Positions 18,078 to 25,326 of a stretch of 64,000 nucleotides of DNA are shown here, piece by piece. Position numbers and translations under genes: made by a program. Below the pieces are notes generated by a model. The model worked only from the letters and a program-made list of their open reading frames with translations. It made no database searches and was not told where the DNA came from. The DNA lies in assembly GCA_965226285.1 (NCBI GenBank), contig CBDDCQ010000005.1:682001-746000 (forward strand), given 5' to 3'. Within the stretch, counting starts at the first letter, position 1, and every line of letters starts with the position of its first letter. This DNA is from CBDDCQ01 sp965226285 (GTDB taxonomy: Bacteria; Bacteroidota; Bacteroidia; Flavobacteriales; Ichthyobacteriaceae).

Positions 18078-19295
18078 ATGAATTTTAATATCGATCGGAT
18101 TCGAAAAGATTTTAGGATATTAGACCAAACACTCTATAACAACCCTTTTGTTTATTTAGATAATGGAGCAACCACACAGAAACCAAATATTGTAATAGAT
18201 GCTATTAAGCAATATTATGAAACCATCAATGCTAATGTTCATAGGGGAGTACACACCCTTAGCCAAAAAGCAACAGATGTTTTTGAAGAGGTGAGAAGGG
18301 TTATACAATCCCATATTGGAGCAGAAAAAGAACACGAAGTTATTTTTACTAAGGGTACTACTGAAAGCATCAATTTAGTAGCAAATGGAATGCAAAAATT
18401 CATAACAAAAGGGGATGAAATTTTAGTATCTAATTTAGAACACCATTCTAATATTGTTCCTTGGCAAATGCTGTGCCGAGCTAAGGGAGCTAAACTCAAA
18501 GTGATTCCTATGGATGATAACGGATGCTTACTTTTAGATGAATACAAAAAAATATTATCTCATAAAACCAAATTGGTAGCAGTAAACCATATTTCCAATG
18601 CTTTAGGAATTGTCAATCCGATAAAGGAAATTATAGCACAAGCACATGGCTATGGGGCTTGGGTGCTTATAGATGGTGCTCAAGCATTGCCACATTTAAA
18701 AATAAATGTAAAAGAACTCGATGCCGACTTTTACACTTTCTCAGGACATAAGATGTATGCTAATACGGGAGTAGGAGTACTCTATGGAAAAGAAGAGATA
18801 CTCAACGATATACCACCTTACCAAGGAGGGGGAGAGATGATAAGAGAAGTAACTTTTGAAAAAACTACTTATGCTTGTTTACCCTTTAAGTTTGAAGCGG
18901 GAACGCCTAATATATCAGGAGTCATTTCATTAAAATATGCTATAGAGTATATGAATTCTATAGGGTTAAATCACATTGAGAAATATGAAACGCAACTACT
19001 CAAATATGCTACAAAAAAACTTTCATCTATAGAGGGCTTAAACATTTACGGTAAAGTGAAAAATAAGGCAGGAGTGCTATCTTTTAATATAGATAAGGCT
19101 CATCATTATGATGTAGGCACTATATTAGATAAAATGGGCATTGCTGTTCGTACTGGGCACCATTGTGCGCAACCTGTAATGCAAAGGTTGGGTATATCTG
19201 GTACTGTAAGGGCTTCTTTGGCAATATATAATACTACTCAAGATATCGATATACTATATAATGGCATGCTAAAAGTAAAACAAATGCTATCTTAA
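18078..19295 (+). CDS. sufS: Cysteine desulfurase SufS
   Basis: PLP enzyme that takes sulfur from cysteine and passes it on as persulfide for Fe-S assembly. PLP lysine Lys225 in TFSGHKMYANTGVG, the group II motif RTGHHCAQPVM with catalytic Cys363, and YLDNGATTQKP at the N-terminus. 405 residues. The usual persulfide acceptor SufE or SufU is not found beside it; the next gene encodes a DUF456 membrane protein. Confidence 0.96.
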   Translation: MNFNIDRIRKDFRILDQTLYNNPFVYLDNGATTQKPNIVIDAIKQYYETINANVHRGVHTLSQKATDVFEEVRRVIQSHIGAEKEHEVIFTKGTTESINLVANGMQKFITKGDEILVSNLEHHSNIVPWQMLCRAKGAKLKVIPMDDNGCLLLDEYKKILSHKTKLVAVNHISNALGIVNPIKEIIAQAHGYGAWVLIDGAQALPHLKINVKELDADFYTFSGHKMYANTGVGVLYGKEEILNDIPPYQGGGEMIREVTFEKTTYACLPFKFEAGTPNISGVISLKYAIEYMNSIGLNHIEKYETQLLKYATKKLSSIEGLNIYGKVKNKAGVLSFNIDKAHHYDVGTILDKMGIAVRTGHHCAQPVMQRLGISGTVRASLAIYNTTQDIDILYNGMLKVKQMLS

Positions 19296-19311
19296 AAGAT
19301 ATAGATAAAAT

Positions 19312-19809
19312 ATGGAGTATTGGATAGATATACTAAAATTAATTGGTTGCTCGCTATTTATTTTATTGGGTTTCTTGGGATGTTTTATTCCTATACCAGG
19401 TCCATTACTCGCATGGGTAGGAGTACTCCTTTTAGACTTGATATTAGATGCTTCTATAAGTTCTGTTTTTATCATTTGTTCACTGGTAATAGTGGTTTTG
19501 ATTACTATATTAGATTATGTCATCCCACTTTGGGGAGCTAAAAAATTTGGAGGAACTAAATACGGTATATGGGGCTCTACCTTAGGGTTAATAGTAGGGT
19601 TTTTATTTACTCCTATAGGTATGCTCATGGGATTAATATTAGGGGCTTTTATAGGAGAATATCTATATAACAAAAATGTGAATCAAAGTTTAAGATCTAC
19701 TGTGGGAACGCTTATAGGGTTTGCAACGGGGATAGTTTTAAAATTAGGATATTGCATTGCAATGACGTATTACTTCTTTAAATATAGTTATCCATTAATT
19801 GCAAATTAA
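19312..19809 (+). CDS. DUF456 membrane protein
   Basis: A 165-residue integral membrane protein with about four hydrophobic segments. Family markers: the N-terminal GFLGCFIPIPGPLLAWVGVL and the glycine-rich GGTKYGIWGSTLGLIVGFLF, then GAFIGEYL. Function unknown. Last gene of the DUF4290-murA-suf run. Its stop codon overlaps the tadA stop on the other strand by three bases. Confidence 0.83.
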   Translation: MEYWIDILKLIGCSLFILLGFLGCFIPIPGPLLAWVGVLLLDLILDASISSVFIICSLVIVVLITILDYVIPLWGAKKFGGTKYGIWGSTLGLIVGFLFTPIGMLMGLILGAFIGEYLYNKNVNQSLRSTVGTLIGFATGIVLKLGYCIAMTYYFFKYSYPLIAN

Positions 19810-20249
19810 CGTTTTTTTTCAAAAAAAGTTTTAAGTAACACTAAAGATTCCTCTTCTAATATCCCTTGTATTACTTGAGTTTTTGGATGTAAGGCGGTAT
19901 TTAAAGTTCTATATCCTCTTTTGGGGTCTGACGCAGCAAATACCAACTTTTTTAATCTAGACCAATATAAAGCCCCTGCGCACATCTGGCAAGGCTCAAG
20001 AGTAACGTACATGGTACATTCATCTAAAAATTTATAATTCATATAATGAGTAGCAGAGGTAATAGCCTGTATTTCTGCGTGGGCAGTTACATCATTGAGT
20101 AACTCTGTAAGGTTATGTGTACGAGCTAAAATCTTATTATTTAGAACTACTATACATCCCACTGGTACCTCATTCTTATCAAAAGCCAATTTTGCCTCTG
20201 CTAAGGCTTGTTTCATAAAATACTCATTTGTAAATATTTTTGTGCTCAT
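19806..20249 (-). CDS. tadA: tRNA adenosine(34) deaminase-type nucleoside deaminase
   Basis: Zinc-dependent deaminase, in its family the enzyme making inosine at the wobble base of tRNA-Arg(ACG). Zinc and catalytic motif HAEIQAI (His57, Glu59) and PCQMCAGAL (Cys87, Cys90) are intact, as is NEVPVGCIVVLNNKI. I choose the ATG at 20249 (MSTKIFTNEYFMKQAL), since a further upstream ATG at 20282 adds a poorly conserved tail. 147 residues. Other cytidine/guanine deaminase activities cannot be excluded by motif alone. Confidence 0.9.
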   Translation of the reverse strand: MSTKIFTNEYFMKQALAEAKLAFDKNEVPVGCIVVLNNKILARTHNLTELLNDVTAHAEIQAITSATHYMNYKFLDECTMYVTLEPCQMCAGALYWSRLKKLVFAASDPKRGYRTLNTALHPKTQVIQGILEEESLVLLKTFFEKKR

Positions 20250-20374
20250 ACCTGATTGATTACAATTTGAAATAATACACAAGCAAGGTGCAAAATATTA
20301 CAAAATTATAATAATCTTCTATAAGTTTAAATATAGAAATAAAAAAAAGGTTTGTTTTAAGAAAAGGCTACTAT

Positions 20375-21502
20375 CTATTGATTACAAGTTTCAAATATAT
20401 TTTTAATGAAATTAACCTCTTCTTGATTATAAGCAGTGCCATTCACTCGAAAGATGTCGTGGAACCATAATTCGGGTTCTGCTGAATATTCTTTGACCCA
20501 TGATTCCCAAGGATATATCGTTTGTGATTTGCCTGAAACCAATCCCCAATTATACGCAGCTACTTTATGCTCTTTAAAAATAGGCAGAATGTCTTCAAAA
20601 GTAGAGCCAACCGAGCGAGCCATATATTCTGTACAAAAAATGGGTCGGTTAGATAAGGATAAAACTTTTACCATATTTTTAGTACGTTTTGCATCAGAAT
20701 AAGTATGAAAATTAATTACATCCGAATTTTGATAGGCGAATCTGTCAATATCACTCATTTTATCTAATTCTTTGTCGGCAGAAGTCCATATATCCATAGA
20801 AATTGGTTGAGAAGGATTAACCTCCCTCGCCCATTTATAAACGGTTTTTAATAATCTAAGAGAGTGTTTTCCCTTATCTTTAGGTTCTAATTTGCCATAG
20901 CTATTGGTATTTACATTTCCGGGTTCGTTATATAAATCCCAAATAAGTACTCGCTTATCATCTTCAAAATGAGAAATAATCCCTTTGATATACCCCTCGA
21001 GTTTTTCACATTTTATAGAGTCTATTAGTATTTCTTTTCCTGGACTTTGTACCCAGCCCGAATTGTGTACATGTGGTTTGGGTTCAGGCTGTTTACCTAG
21101 TTTAGGATAGGGATGCCATACATCGTCTAACAGTACAAGCATCGTTTTAATACGATGTTTATCTGCTATTTGCAAATAAGTTTCTATCCTTTTCAAAAAA
21201 CCTTTTGAATCTTGTTCCCAAAGCAGATGATGCAAAAATACGCGCATGGTATTAAATCCTAAATTCCTTGCCCAGGATAGTTCTCTATCAATTCCCTCTG
21301 GATCAAAGGTATCAGCTTGCCACATTTCCAGTTGATTAATGGCTGAAGAGGGTACAAAGTTAGCACCCACTAGCCAATCTTGTTTATGATACCATTGGTT
21401 TATCTTATCTTCTGACCACCTTTTTCCCGGAATATTTAATAGATAATATACTATAAAAAATGCTATGATACATATTGCACCAATAATCACTATTTTTTTC
21501 AT
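20375..21502 (-). CDS. GH5-like (cellulase-fold) glycoside hydrolase, membrane-anchored
   Basis: A clan GH-A type (beta/alpha)8 glycosidase of 375 residues. The N-terminus has a hydrophobic anchor or signal segment (residues 3-22). Acid/base Glu193 in WDLYNEPGN and likely nucleophile Glu292 in IFCTEYMAR fit the GH5/GH-A pattern; LGFNTMRVFLHHLLW is the conserved second strand. Relatives are often labelled 1,4-beta-xylanase or cellulase, but the substrate cannot be read from the sequence. It is the last core gene before the integron-like island. Confidence 0.8.
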   Translation of the reverse strand: MKKIVIIGAICIIAFFIVYYLLNIPGKRWSEDKINQWYHKQDWLVGANFVPSSAINQLEMWQADTFDPEGIDRELSWARNLGFNTMRVFLHHLLWEQDSKGFLKRIETYLQIADKHRIKTMLVLLDDVWHPYPKLGKQPEPKPHVHNSGWVQSPGKEILIDSIKCEKLEGYIKGIISHFEDDKRVLIWDLYNEPGNVNTNSYGKLEPKDKGKHSLRLLKTVYKWAREVNPSQPISMDIWTSADKELDKMSDIDRFAYQNSDVINFHTYSDAKRTKNMVKVLSLSNRPIFCTEYMARSVGSTFEDILPIFKEHKVAAYNWGLVSGKSQTIYPWESWVKEYSAEPELWFHDIFRVNGTAYNQEEVNFIKNIFETCNQ

Positions 21503-21541
21503 TTTTATATGTAACTAAAGATTTTATACTTAAACTTATAG

Positions 21542-21590
21542 TGCACAAATATATAAAAACTAATGAAACGTCAAAAAATATTTGTGCATA
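21542..21590. repeat. 11-bp inverted repeat at the left edge of the island
   Basis: TGCACAAATAT and ATATTTGTGCA form a perfect inverted repeat around a 24-bp centre, between the glycosidase start and the first island sequence. It may be an operator or promoter structure of the glycosidase gene, or an old island boundary. Confidence 0.5.
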
Positions 21591-21627
21591 TAAAATAATT
21601 GGAAAGGTTTTACATAATTTATTCCCT

Positions 21628-21794
21628 ATACACTAAGACATAGTTATGCTACTCATTTATATGAGCATGGTGTTAATTTGAGAAGTATTCAATTTTTATG
21701 AGGTCATGGAAGCAGTAAAACTACTGAGATATATACTCATGTAAGTAATCAGCACATTACTAAAACGCCTAGTCCTTTAAGTTTTTTAAAATAA
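21628..21794 (+). pseudogene. Tyrosine recombinase remnant (copy 0, C-terminal fragment)
   Basis: Only the catalytic C-terminus remains (TLRHSYATHLYEHGV to SPLSFLK). The left part of the L site (21589-21627) is joined directly to codon ~224, a deletion of about 800 bp relative to the intact copy. In addition, the TTA codon before GHGSSKTT is TGA here, so the fragment is also interrupted. Its trailer and cassettes remain, so it marks a fourth, decayed array. Confidence 0.9.
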
Positions 21795-21797
21795 CAC

Positions 21798-21827
21798 TTG
21801 TTTTAAATGTAACTTTTATTATATTTG
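21798..21827 (+). promoter_or_regulatory. Trailer promoter of array 0 (Pc-like)
   Basis: TTG, 19-bp spacer, TATATTTG: a textbook Bacteroidota -33/-7 pair, located after the recombinase stop and pointing into the first cassette. The same element recurs in the other trailers. Confidence 0.7.
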
Positions 21828-21888
21828 CACAATCAAACTAAAAAATAAAATAAGCAAAACAAATAATAAAACATCAAACTATAAGGAA

Positions 21889-21920
21889 TATAAACGGAAC
21901 TTTGTCTGTTTATACAGTAG
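21889..21920 (+). other. attI-like site of array 0
   Basis: TATAAACGGA and TCTGTTTATA (one mismatch) face each other across 6 bp and are followed by CAGTAG, the last bases shared by all trailers. The sequence changes from copy to copy right after the next TT, so the inferred crossover is G21920|T21921. Confidence 0.65.
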
Positions 21921-21958
21921 TTGTACACAATATACACAACCTAATAACAAAGACAAAT

Positions 21959-22966
21959 ATGTTAAAAGACAGATTAGACCTTTACAAGGAATTAGAACAG
22001 AAGAGAAATTCAAAACTGTTGGTTTATGTAACAAGTGATAGACCAAATCTGGGGACACAAATTGCGTCTGACATATTAAGCCCATTTACAGAACATTTAG
22101 ATAAAATCGGAGATGTTGATAAAATTACACTTTTGTTATATACAAGAGGAGGCAATACTCTTGCTGCTTGGACTTTGGTAAATTTGATTAGAAATTTTTG
22201 TGATGATTTTGAAGTTATAATACCTTTTAACTGCCATAGTGCTGGCACACTAATTTCATTAGGCACAAATAGAATAGTAATGACAAAACAAGCAACATTA
22301 GGACCTATTGACCCGAGTGTTAATGGACCTCTGAACCCTGCAATTCCTGGGACAAATAATCCTAATGCAAGAGTTCCTATCAGTGTTGAATTTGTGGATT
22401 CTTATTTACAAATGGCAAAGAGCGAGTTAGGAATTAATGACCAAAAAGGACTTTCAGATATATTAATTGACTTAACAAAACATATACACCCTTTGACATT
22501 AGGGCAAGTTTATAAATCAAAAGCTCAAATTAAAATGTTAGCTAAGAAACTTCTTGCTAATCATGAAATAGAAGCAGAACACGAGGATGATGTTATAAAG
22601 TTTCTTTGTTCAGAATCGGGTTCTCACGATTACACGATGCACCGAAACGAAGCCAAAGAACTCGGATTGAATATTGAAAAACCAAATATGGAATTATATA
22701 CCTGCATTAAAGCCATATATGATGATATAGAGAAAGAACTTGAATTAAGAACACCATTCGAACCTAATGTACTTTTGGGCAATCAAAATCAAATTACATA
22801 CCAGTTAAGGAGAGCAATTATTGAAAGTGTTGAATATGGCTGCGATGTTTTTGTCAGTGAAGGAACATTAAATAGACAAGTTATTCAACAACCAAATCAG
22901 CAACAACAAACAATGATTCAAGACAATCGAACGTTTGAAGGTTGGAGACAAGAGAAATTAAATTAA
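21959..22966 (+). CDS. SDH-family Clp-fold serine protease
   Basis: A 335-residue protein with the ClpP/crotonase fold of the SppA-related 'serine dehydrogenase proteinase' family. Nucleophile Ser94 lies in PFNCHSAGTLISLGTN; the oxyanion glycines are in LLYTRGGNTLAAWTLV, and a C-terminal DYTMHRNEAKELGL may supply further active-site residues. An open frame extends back to a TTG inside the attI-like repeat, but the ATG at 21959 is the sensible start. No signal peptide or membrane helix, so cytoplasmic. As cargo of a mobile cassette, a defence or stress role is plausible but not shown. Confidence 0.8.
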   Translation: MLKDRLDLYKELEQKRNSKLLVYVTSDRPNLGTQIASDILSPFTEHLDKIGDVDKITLLLYTRGGNTLAAWTLVNLIRNFCDDFEVIIPFNCHSAGTLISLGTNRIVMTKQATLGPIDPSVNGPLNPAIPGTNNPNARVPISVEFVDSYLQMAKSELGINDQKGLSDILIDLTKHIHPLTLGQVYKSKAQIKMLAKKLLANHEIEAEHEDDVIKFLCSESGSHDYTMHRNEAKELGLNIEKPNMELYTCIKAIYDDIEKELELRTPFEPNVLLGNQNQITYQLRRAIIESVEYGCDVFVSEGTLNRQVIQQPNQQQQTMIQDNRTFEGWRQEKLN

Positions 22967-22984
22967 TTTTATACCTTTGCAATA

Positions 22985-23188
22985 ATGAATACAGGAATAA
23001 AAAATACAGGCTATACAAGTACTTCAGCTATTTTCGACACGACTGCAATTGAAAGTCCTTTTTACGAAACAACATCAATGAAAGGCACTTTAATTGATGA
23101 AATGAAAAATAATTTATTAATTGTAGAAGAACCAATTATGGTAGAAAGCGATACAATTAAAACAGAAATTATAGAAGAAAAAATATAA
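22985..23188 (+). CDS. Small hypothetical protein, 67 aa
   Basis: Short acidic, Thr/Ile/Glu-rich protein with no recognised domain, beginning MNTGIKNTGYTSTSAIF. A -7 box TACCTTTG lies at 22972-22979, just before the ATG, so it may have its own promoter. It starts 18 bp after the protease gene and ends just before the cassette's attC-like site. It may work with the protease. Confidence 0.5.
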   Translation: MNTGIKNTGYTSTSAIFDTTAIESPFYETTSMKGTLIDEMKNNLLIVEEPIMVESDTIKTEIIEEKI

Positions 23189-23192
23189 ATAC

Positions 23193-23322
23193 TGTGTACA
23201 ACATTGTATAAAAATAATAGCGGTTTAATCGCTTAACCGAAAGTGAAATATATAAATCAAACGACAGCAACAAACCGAAAAGTAAGTGCATAAAAATCCG
23301 CTACTATTCTTATACGAGACCG
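23193..23322 (+). other. attC-like site of cassette a
   Basis: R''-like TGTGTACAAC, then ATTGTATAAAAATAATAGCGG, matched by CCGCTACTATTCTTATAC and GAGACC-G|TT. The outer arms form an imperfect stem with a long central loop, as in long attC sites. Confidence 0.65.
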
Positions 23323-23325
23323 TTA

Positions 23326-23499
23326 TTGGTAATTTTAAAAGCAAATAGAAATATAAAAAAAATAATTTTAGTAGTATCAATAGCAAGTATCATTTTAAGT
23401 TCTTGCTCAAATCAACCTGAGTGTAATAGTAATGAAGCCAAAAAGTTAGTATTAGACATTGTGAATGATAATATAAATATTAATGAATATATTAATTAA
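23326..23499 (+). CDS. Putative short lipoprotein, possibly decayed
   Basis: A frame of 57 codons contains a convincing lipoprotein signal (IKKIILVVSIASIILSSC) and then about 30 residues (NQPECNSNEAKKLVLDIV...). No ATG exists; the start would be TTG at 23326 or a codon mutated from ATG (ATA before KKIIL). It ends abruptly, so it may be the remnant of a longer gene. Confidence 0.35.
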   Translation: MVILKANRNIKKIILVVSIASIILSSCSNQPECNSNEAKKLVLDIVNDNININEYIN

Positions 23500-23551
23500 A
23501 AATTTAAGTTGGGGAGGTCCTTACGCTGATTGTGATCATTAAATTTGAAAC

Positions 23552-23583
23552 GGTCGAACTTTAGATAGGTTCGACGTTTTTTT
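23552..23583 (+). terminator. Rho-independent terminator inside cassette b
   Basis: GTCGAAC and GTTCGAC pair across a 9-base loop and are followed by a T7 tract. A -7 box TAACTTTG follows at 23583-23590, serving the next gene. Confidence 0.7.
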
Positions 23584-23594
23584 AACTTTGTAGT

Positions 23595-23852
23595 ATGCCT
23601 GAGATAAGTAGATTTTATGGAATTATAATAAGAATGTACTTTCGAGAACATAACCCACCTCATTTTCACGCAGAATATCAAGACTTCGAGGCCTTGATTA
23701 ATATAAAAACTGGAGAAGTAACTGGTAAAATGTCAAGGAGAGCCTTGAAGTTGATTTATGACTGGCTTGACCAACACCAAGAAGAACTTTTAGAAAACTG
23801 GAAGAGAGGTCAAGAGAATAAGAAGTTTAAAGACATAAAACCGCTAGACTAA
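23595..23852 (+). CDS. DUF4160 domain protein
   Basis: An 85-residue protein recognised by PEISRFYGIIIRMYF-REHNPPHFHAEYQ, the hallmark histidine-rich DUF4160 start, and GKMSRRALKLIYDWL. DUF4160 genes commonly pair with DUF2442 genes, and such pairs have been suggested as toxin-antitoxin-like modules. The next gene is DUF2442 and overlaps it by one base (TAATG), supporting a two-gene unit. A -7 box lies directly upstream, close to the ATG. Confidence 0.82.
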   Translation: MPEISRFYGIIIRMYFREHNPPHFHAEYQDFEALINIKTGEVTGKMSRRALKLIYDWLDQHQEELLENWKRGQENKKFKDIKPLD

Positions 23853-24115
23853 TGAATTTAATAAAAGTAAGCAATGCAGAATATTTGAATGACTATGTCA
23901 TTAATATAAAATTTACTGATGGATTATCGGGAAAAGTGGACTTGAAAAATGAGATATACGGAGAGGTGTTTCAACCATTAAAGGATATTGATTATTTTAA
24001 ATCATTTATAAGAGACAGGTGGACAATAGGATGGGATTGTGGAGCTGATTTTGCACCTGAATTCTTGTATGAATTAGTAATCAAGCAGAATAAAAAAGCC
24101 CATAACAATGTATAA
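23852..24115 (+). CDS. DUF2442 domain protein
   Basis: An 87-residue partner of the DUF4160 gene. Family features: the N-terminal VSNAEYLNDYVINIKFTDGLSGKVDLKNEI and YFKSFIRDRWTIGWDCGADFAPEFLYEL near the C-terminus. The last codons (KKAHNNV) and the stop lie inside the attC-like end of the cassette, so recombination at that site would leave the gene whole but its 3' end is shaped by the site. Confidence 0.82.
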   Translation: MNLIKVSNAEYLNDYVINIKFTDGLSGKVDLKNEIYGEVFQPLKDIDYFKSFIRDRWTIGWDCGADFAPEFLYELVIKQNKKAHNNV

Positions 24116-24163
24116 GAAAACATAGCTACCCTTCGGGATAGCAACGTTTCTTATACTAGACCG
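24098..24163 (+). other. attC-like site of cassette b
   Basis: Box GCCCATAAC, then TATAAGAAA paired with TTTCTTATA, and an inner GCTA-CCCTTCGGGA-TAGC hairpin, ending CTAGACC-G|TT. A compact 66-base site with very clear dyad symmetry. Confidence 0.7.
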
Positions 24164-24308
24164 TTCAACTTACAAGTGCAACATTGTTTAATTTTGATTT
24201 TTTTCTACAAATTTATAAAATAATTGGAAAGGTTTTACATAATTTATTCCCTTTCATTAGGTCTGTTGTTTATCTTGATTTGAATATTTTTTACTAAATG
24301 TTGCACTT
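24164..24308 (+). repeat. L site, copy 1
   Basis: AAGTGCAACAT (24174-24184) and ATGTTGCACTT (24298-24308) are a perfect 11-bp inverted repeat about 113 bp apart, with G24300|TT as the crossover-like point. The intervening AT-rich sequence is nearly identical in all L copies. It precedes every recombinase gene. Confidence 0.75.
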
Positions 24309-24355
24309 ACTAATTGAATTTACATTTTTTAACAGTATAAGTCATTAAATAAGGT

Positions 24356-24363
24356 TAGATTTG
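24356..24363 (+). promoter_or_regulatory. -7 box of the recombinase gene
   Basis: TAGATTTG (TAnnTTTG) 17 bp before the ATG. The same box precedes copies 2 (26734-26741) and 3. No good -33 match is seen. Confidence 0.4.
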
Positions 24364-24380
24364 TATAAAGTCATTTATCT

Positions 24381-25217
24381 ATGAATGTATTACAGACTAT
24401 TGAAAAGCACATGTTACAGCGAAATTACGCTGAAAGTACTATAAAAACTTATTTAAATTTTTTAAAACAATATGCTAAGGTTTGTAATCGCAATAATTTG
24501 AACCCTAAAACAGATGTTAAGGAGTTTATCCAGTATTTAATTCATCCGAGTTATTCTATAAGTGCGCAAAATCAAGCAATTAATTCGATAAAATATTATT
24601 GGGAAAATATTTTACATAAGGATAAGGAATTTATACAAATTGATCGACCAATGAAGCAGAAGAAACTTCCGGAGGTGTTAAGTTTAAAAGAAATTCAACT
24701 CATTTTTAATACTTGTAAAAACTTAAAGCATTTATTAATTTTAAAAGTTATTTATGCTTGTGGATTAAGAATAAGTGAGGTTTTAAATTTGGAATTAAAG
24801 TATATTGATACTAGTAGAAAAAATATAAAAATAGTACAGTCCAAAGGAAGAAAAGACCGGTTTGTACCTATTCCTGAAGAATTATTAGATGAAATTAGTA
24901 TTTATTGTAAGACATATAATCCTTTAAAATATTTATTTGAAGGGCAAAAATCTACTATAACCCAACCAATAAAGTATTCGAGTACTAGTGTTCAAAAAGT
25001 GTTGAAGTGTTTAATAGACGAGGTGGGTATTAAAAGACATATAACTCCGCATACACTAAGACATAGTTATGCTACTCATTTATATGAGCATGGTGTTAAT
25101 TTGAGAAGTATTCAATTTTTATTAGGTCATGGAAGCAGTAAAACTACTGAGATATATACTCATGTAAGTAATCAGCACATTACTAAAACGCCTAGTCCTT
25201 TAAGTTTTTTTAAATAA
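24381..25217 (+). CDS. Xer-like tyrosine recombinase, the only intact copy
   Basis: A 278-residue site-specific recombinase. The N-terminal SAM-like core-binding domain spans residues ~1-85; the catalytic domain follows with Arg130 (CGLRISEVL), Lys155 (QSKGRKDR), His224-x-x-Arg227 (HTLRHSYATHL), His250 (LLGHGSSKTT) and nucleophile Tyr259 (IYTHV). The region between the first Arg and the HxxR box is about as long as in XerC/D, so the extra IntI-specific segment seems absent. The end, SPLSFFK, resembles the SPLD ending of integron integrases. It sits between an L site and an attI-like trailer, co-directional with the cassettes, and is the likely source of activity for all four arrays. Confidence 0.92.
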   Translation: MNVLQTIEKHMLQRNYAESTIKTYLNFLKQYAKVCNRNNLNPKTDVKEFIQYLIHPSYSISAQNQAINSIKYYWENILHKDKEFIQIDRPMKQKKLPEVLSLKEIQLIFNTCKNLKHLLILKVIYACGLRISEVLNLELKYIDTSRKNIKIVQSKGRKDRFVPIPEELLDEISIYCKTYNPLKYLFEGQKSTITQPIKYSSTSVQKVLKCLIDEVGIKRHITPHTLRHSYATHLYEHGVNLRSIQFLLGHGSSKTTEIYTHVSNQHITKTPSPLSFFK

Positions 25218-25220
25218 CAC

Positions 25221-25250
25221 TTGTTTTAAATGTAACTTTTATTATATTCG
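25221..25250 (+). promoter_or_regulatory. Trailer promoter of array 1, weakened
   Basis: TTG, 19 bp, TATATTCG. One base differs from the TATATTTG of the other trailers, at a conserved T of the -7 box, so this copy may be weaker. Confidence 0.5.
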
Positions 25251-25270
25251 CACAATCAAACTATAAGGAA

Positions 25271-25302
25271 TATAAACGGAACTTTGTCTGTTTATACAGT
25301 AG
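25271..25302 (+). other. attI-like site of array 1
   Basis: TATAAACGGA (25271-25280) and TCTGTTTATA (25287-25296), then CAGTAG|TT. This trailer lacks ~38 bp present in the others, with the loss falling between two ATCAAACTA direct repeats. Confidence 0.65.
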
Positions 25303-25326
25303 TTATGGGCAATTAAAACAAGACAT

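Larger units (their letters stand above)
21921..23322 (+). mobile_element. Cassette a (SDH protease)
   Basis: Bounded by G|TT points. Its first bases with the preceding G (GTTGTACACA, 21920-21929) are the exact reverse complement of TGTGTACAAC at 23193-23202, the R''-like box of its attC-like end. Confidence 0.75.
23323..24163 (+). mobile_element. Cassette b (small lipoprotein plus DUF4160/DUF2442), perhaps composite
   Basis: Starts at G|TTATTGGTA and ends at G24163. The start agrees with its R''-like box GCCCATAAC (24098-24106) at only 7 of 9 positions, unlike cassettes a, c, d and f. An internal terminator and promoter separate two gene groups, so it may be a fusion of two former cassettes. 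Confidence 0.55.

Noticed and set aside
21902..21958. Upstream TTG start for the SDH protease
   Set aside because: It lies in the attI-like repeat and would tie the protein start to a shared site; the ATG at 21959 is the natural start inside the cassette.
24381..25217. Recombinase as a classical IntI integron integrase
   Set aside because: The distance between the first catalytic Arg and the HxxR box is XerC/D-like, with no obvious IntI-specific insertion. I therefore call it Xer-like until a tree is made.
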